Shown here one piece after another: positions 63,401 to 64,000 of a stretch of DNA of 64,000 bases; the stretch's first letter is position 1; the number at the start of each line of letters is the position of its first letter. Under the pieces are notes generated by a model. It was given only the letters and a program-made list of their open reading frames with translations, had not been told where the DNA came from and did not search any database. The stretch covers positions 1 to 64,000 of the forward strand of contig PBAL01000038.1 in NCBI GenBank assembly GCA_002715965.1, read 5' to 3'. Position numbers and translations under genes: made by a program. The stretch is from Verrucomicrobiales bacterium (lineage in GTDB: Bacteria > Verrucomicrobiota > Verrucomicrobiia > Limisphaerales > JAYPXF01).

Positions 63401-64000
63401 GGATCGCCACGGCCAAAGGCGACGTGCATGCGATCACCAAACGCGAACGCATAATTCATCGGGCGCCAGTAATCGAACCAGAGCCGGTTCTTTTCCTGGA
63501 TCAATTCACGCAATCCTTCGATCGCAATGCCGGGACTCGATGGAACACCGAGCTTGGTTGCAATCAATTCGTCAACGACCGAGTGAGCTTCGGTGGTGAG
63601 GTGAATCCCGTCACGGGTGATACCCGGGGTGTCGCGCAAGCTCTGCAGATCTACGTAGAGAACGTTGCGTCGTTTCGCAATCAAACGGACTTCGCGGGCG
63701 TAGAGGGCAAGATCCTCATTTCGATCGAGAAGATTGGGGGCGGCCTTTGCTTTTGGCTTCTCGAAAGGCATGGGGGACACAAGCACAATCTGCTTTGTTT
63801 GCTTCTCGAATTGATCGAGCAGCGCTTCGTAAGCCTTTACGAATTCACCGAGCTTCTTGCGTCCATCGAGAGATTCCATCTGGCCGAATTGCACGACGAG
63901 GACGGTGGCCTTGAGCCAGGCCAGTTGTTCCTGCCAGGCACCGAAGTTTACGTCCCGCCACTGTTCGTAAACGGTGTCACCCTCCCACGCTACATTGCGG
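60424..64000 (-). CDS. SGNH hydrolase / PVC-type propeller / HEAT / cytochrome c fusion, 5' end beyond the window
   Basis: 1191 codons are visible and the frame is open to the right edge, so the start is missing. The visible N-terminus is an SGNH hydrolase domain: NVAWEGDTVYEQWRDVNF, VQFGQMESLDG, LVSPMPFEK, and DGIHLTTEAH with the catalytic Asp/His. A PVC-type dehydrogenase propeller follows (about 240-620; DTNGDGRADKFHRF, DTDDDGIADKKR). HEAT-like repeats (about 650-1040) come next. A cytochrome c module closes it with CIACH about 124 residues before the end and TRQELVDLVAYL. The layout matches gene 443-3334 but with an added SGNH domain, probably removing acyl groups from the same substrate before oxidation. 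Confidence 0.9.
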   Translation of the reverse strand, partial: RNVAWEGDTVYEQWRDVNFGAWQEQLAWLKATVLVVQFGQMESLDGRKKLGEFVKAYEALLDQFEKQTKQIVLVSPMPFEKPKAKAAPNLLDRNEDLALYAREVRLIAKRRNVLYVDLQSLRDTPGITRDGIHLTTEAHSVVDELIATKLGVPSSPGIAIEGLRELIQEKNRLWFDYWRPMNYAFAFGDRMHVAFGRGDPTLRDELDALRPILESAEARVDARAQGKNLPASPKPPTRKNSQITSLTPEEQIKSFTLYGDLQANLFASEADGIINPVQMRWDERGRLWVLCLPTYPQVLPGAQPNDYILVCEDTNGDGRADKFHRFAEDLHMPMGLELGDGGLYVGHGTELIHLTDTDDDGIADKKRIVLSGFGTGDSHQLINSLIWGPNGRLWFTQGHHVYSRVETPWGIERHLKAGVWRYHPHRLKADNFFERSTAGANCWGVAFDEWGQVFHNTGDAYAAFYTVPGMIRTDHPRRTISLFTDSKNMCIEIIGTKHLPEELQGTVTFAGYYNNSVPVYKTEPDGSGIKTFRLPELITSTRREFRPVDIRVGPDGGIYLCDWYNEIVGHYQASYRDPRRDQRHGRIWRITSKNRPLVRQPDLASMSAAQLIEELRSPERWTRYQAKRLLFAKPSSEVQRASKNFNPANLQETYRITGLLEAHGIFRRDLMEQLLNAGESEARCYGVRMIGNWAHRIPDATDLLQRFIRDENPRVRLEAIVASTYLDSPRAIEIAVQALDSPMDRFLNYALRQAVHGLADRWKPAFTSGKLTFAGRSEHAAFVLQEDGSKDIAGQLKTLSANSALSGDAQFNLLKLLANIGSPSDLEYVLDQSRTHPKLLAELAEITRIRGLRPGGNFRTTITKHINSKNTEAVRGSALLAGELKVASLLPRIGELGVRNATPQPVRSAAIQAYGQLAHERAIPDLMQLASPSHNKDTRIAAINALAGIDLAASADQGARLLKNISTAEDANLVLQPFLNRKAGLTILAPAVSRSKPTTDAAKLTLRALAASGRDAPALRNALHGILGSEALIPTYSAELVSQLSHSVTRSGNATRGKSLFNAPIANCIACHKINDDGGFQGPDLSSVGTGMTTELIIEAILWPKRQVKEGYLATTVTTKTGEYHQGYKTKETGDELVLRSAATGREVRIPKNAITERHEAGTLMPAGLTAGMTRQELVDLVAYLSQLGRR

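Overview
The window reads as a chromosomal segment of a member of the PVC superphylum, most likely Verrucomicrobiota (inference). The grounds are gene families typical of that group: two fusion proteins of the 'PVC-type' haem-binding CxxCH kind (443-3334 and 60424-64000), a planctomycete cytochrome C/DUF1549/DUF1553 protein followed by a DUF1501 protein, a second DUF1501 protein, three secreted sulfatases with the Cys-x-Pro-Ser-Arg formylglycine motif, a Tat-exported Gfo/Idh/MocA oxidoreductase and a TIGR03790 protein. Housekeeping genes are scattered among them: frr, nadE, aas, sua5, ymdB-like and recN. No rRNA, tRNA, CRISPR array, phage or transposase gene was recognised.

Layout. 1-4595 (minus): edge-truncated cyanophycinase-like peptidase, a cytochrome/HEAT protein and a PQQ-type propeller. 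4703-6418 (plus): a short outer-membrane-barrel-like protein and an alpha/beta hydrolase. 6442-9588: a regulatory island with a histidine kinase and a sigma-54 response regulator (minus), a near-consensus sigma-54 promoter, a small membrane protein, and two copies of a 36-bp composite operator. 9671-12059 (plus): beta-carbonic anhydrase and SulP transporter, ending in a strong terminator. 12191-23134: DUF1549/DUF1553 and DUF1501 genes and a sulfatase-GH2 fusion. 23304-28635: frr, hypothetical membrane proteins, an Aat-like acyltransferase, nadE and a glycosyltransferase. 28689-32939: SGNH hydrolase, enolase-superfamily enzyme, and a broken Ser/Thr kinase followed by gene-poor DNA. 32940-37002: an overlapping three-gene unit, aas-amidohydrolase-hydrolase. 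37003-40623: a nucleotidyltransferase-like gene, its small overlapping partner, a two-lobed esterase and a GNAT. 41025-49351: NHL propeller, sulfatase, carboxynorspermidine synthase-like enzyme, Sua5, TPR protein, oxidoreductase. 49711-55113: sulfatase with FAD oxidoreductase (minus), divergent from a PHP metallohydrolase. 55184-64000: YmdB-like phosphoesterase, RecN, MBL hydrolase, TIGR03790 protein and an edge-truncated SGNH/cytochrome fusion.

How it works together. Most secreted enzymes suit breakdown of sulfated, acylated polysaccharide: sulfatases, GH2, esterases, SGNH hydrolases and oxidoreductases. The carbonic anhydrase and SulP genes form an inorganic-carbon (or other anion) unit.

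The best candidate for an undescribed system is the regulatory island. A two-component pair is bracketed by two copies of the same operator (TGCAA-N4-TTGCAGGC-N5-GCA-N5-TTGCAC). One copy lies upstream of a sigma-54 promoter whose only sense-strand product is a 60-residue membrane protein. The other lies between the kinase and carbonic anhydrase genes.
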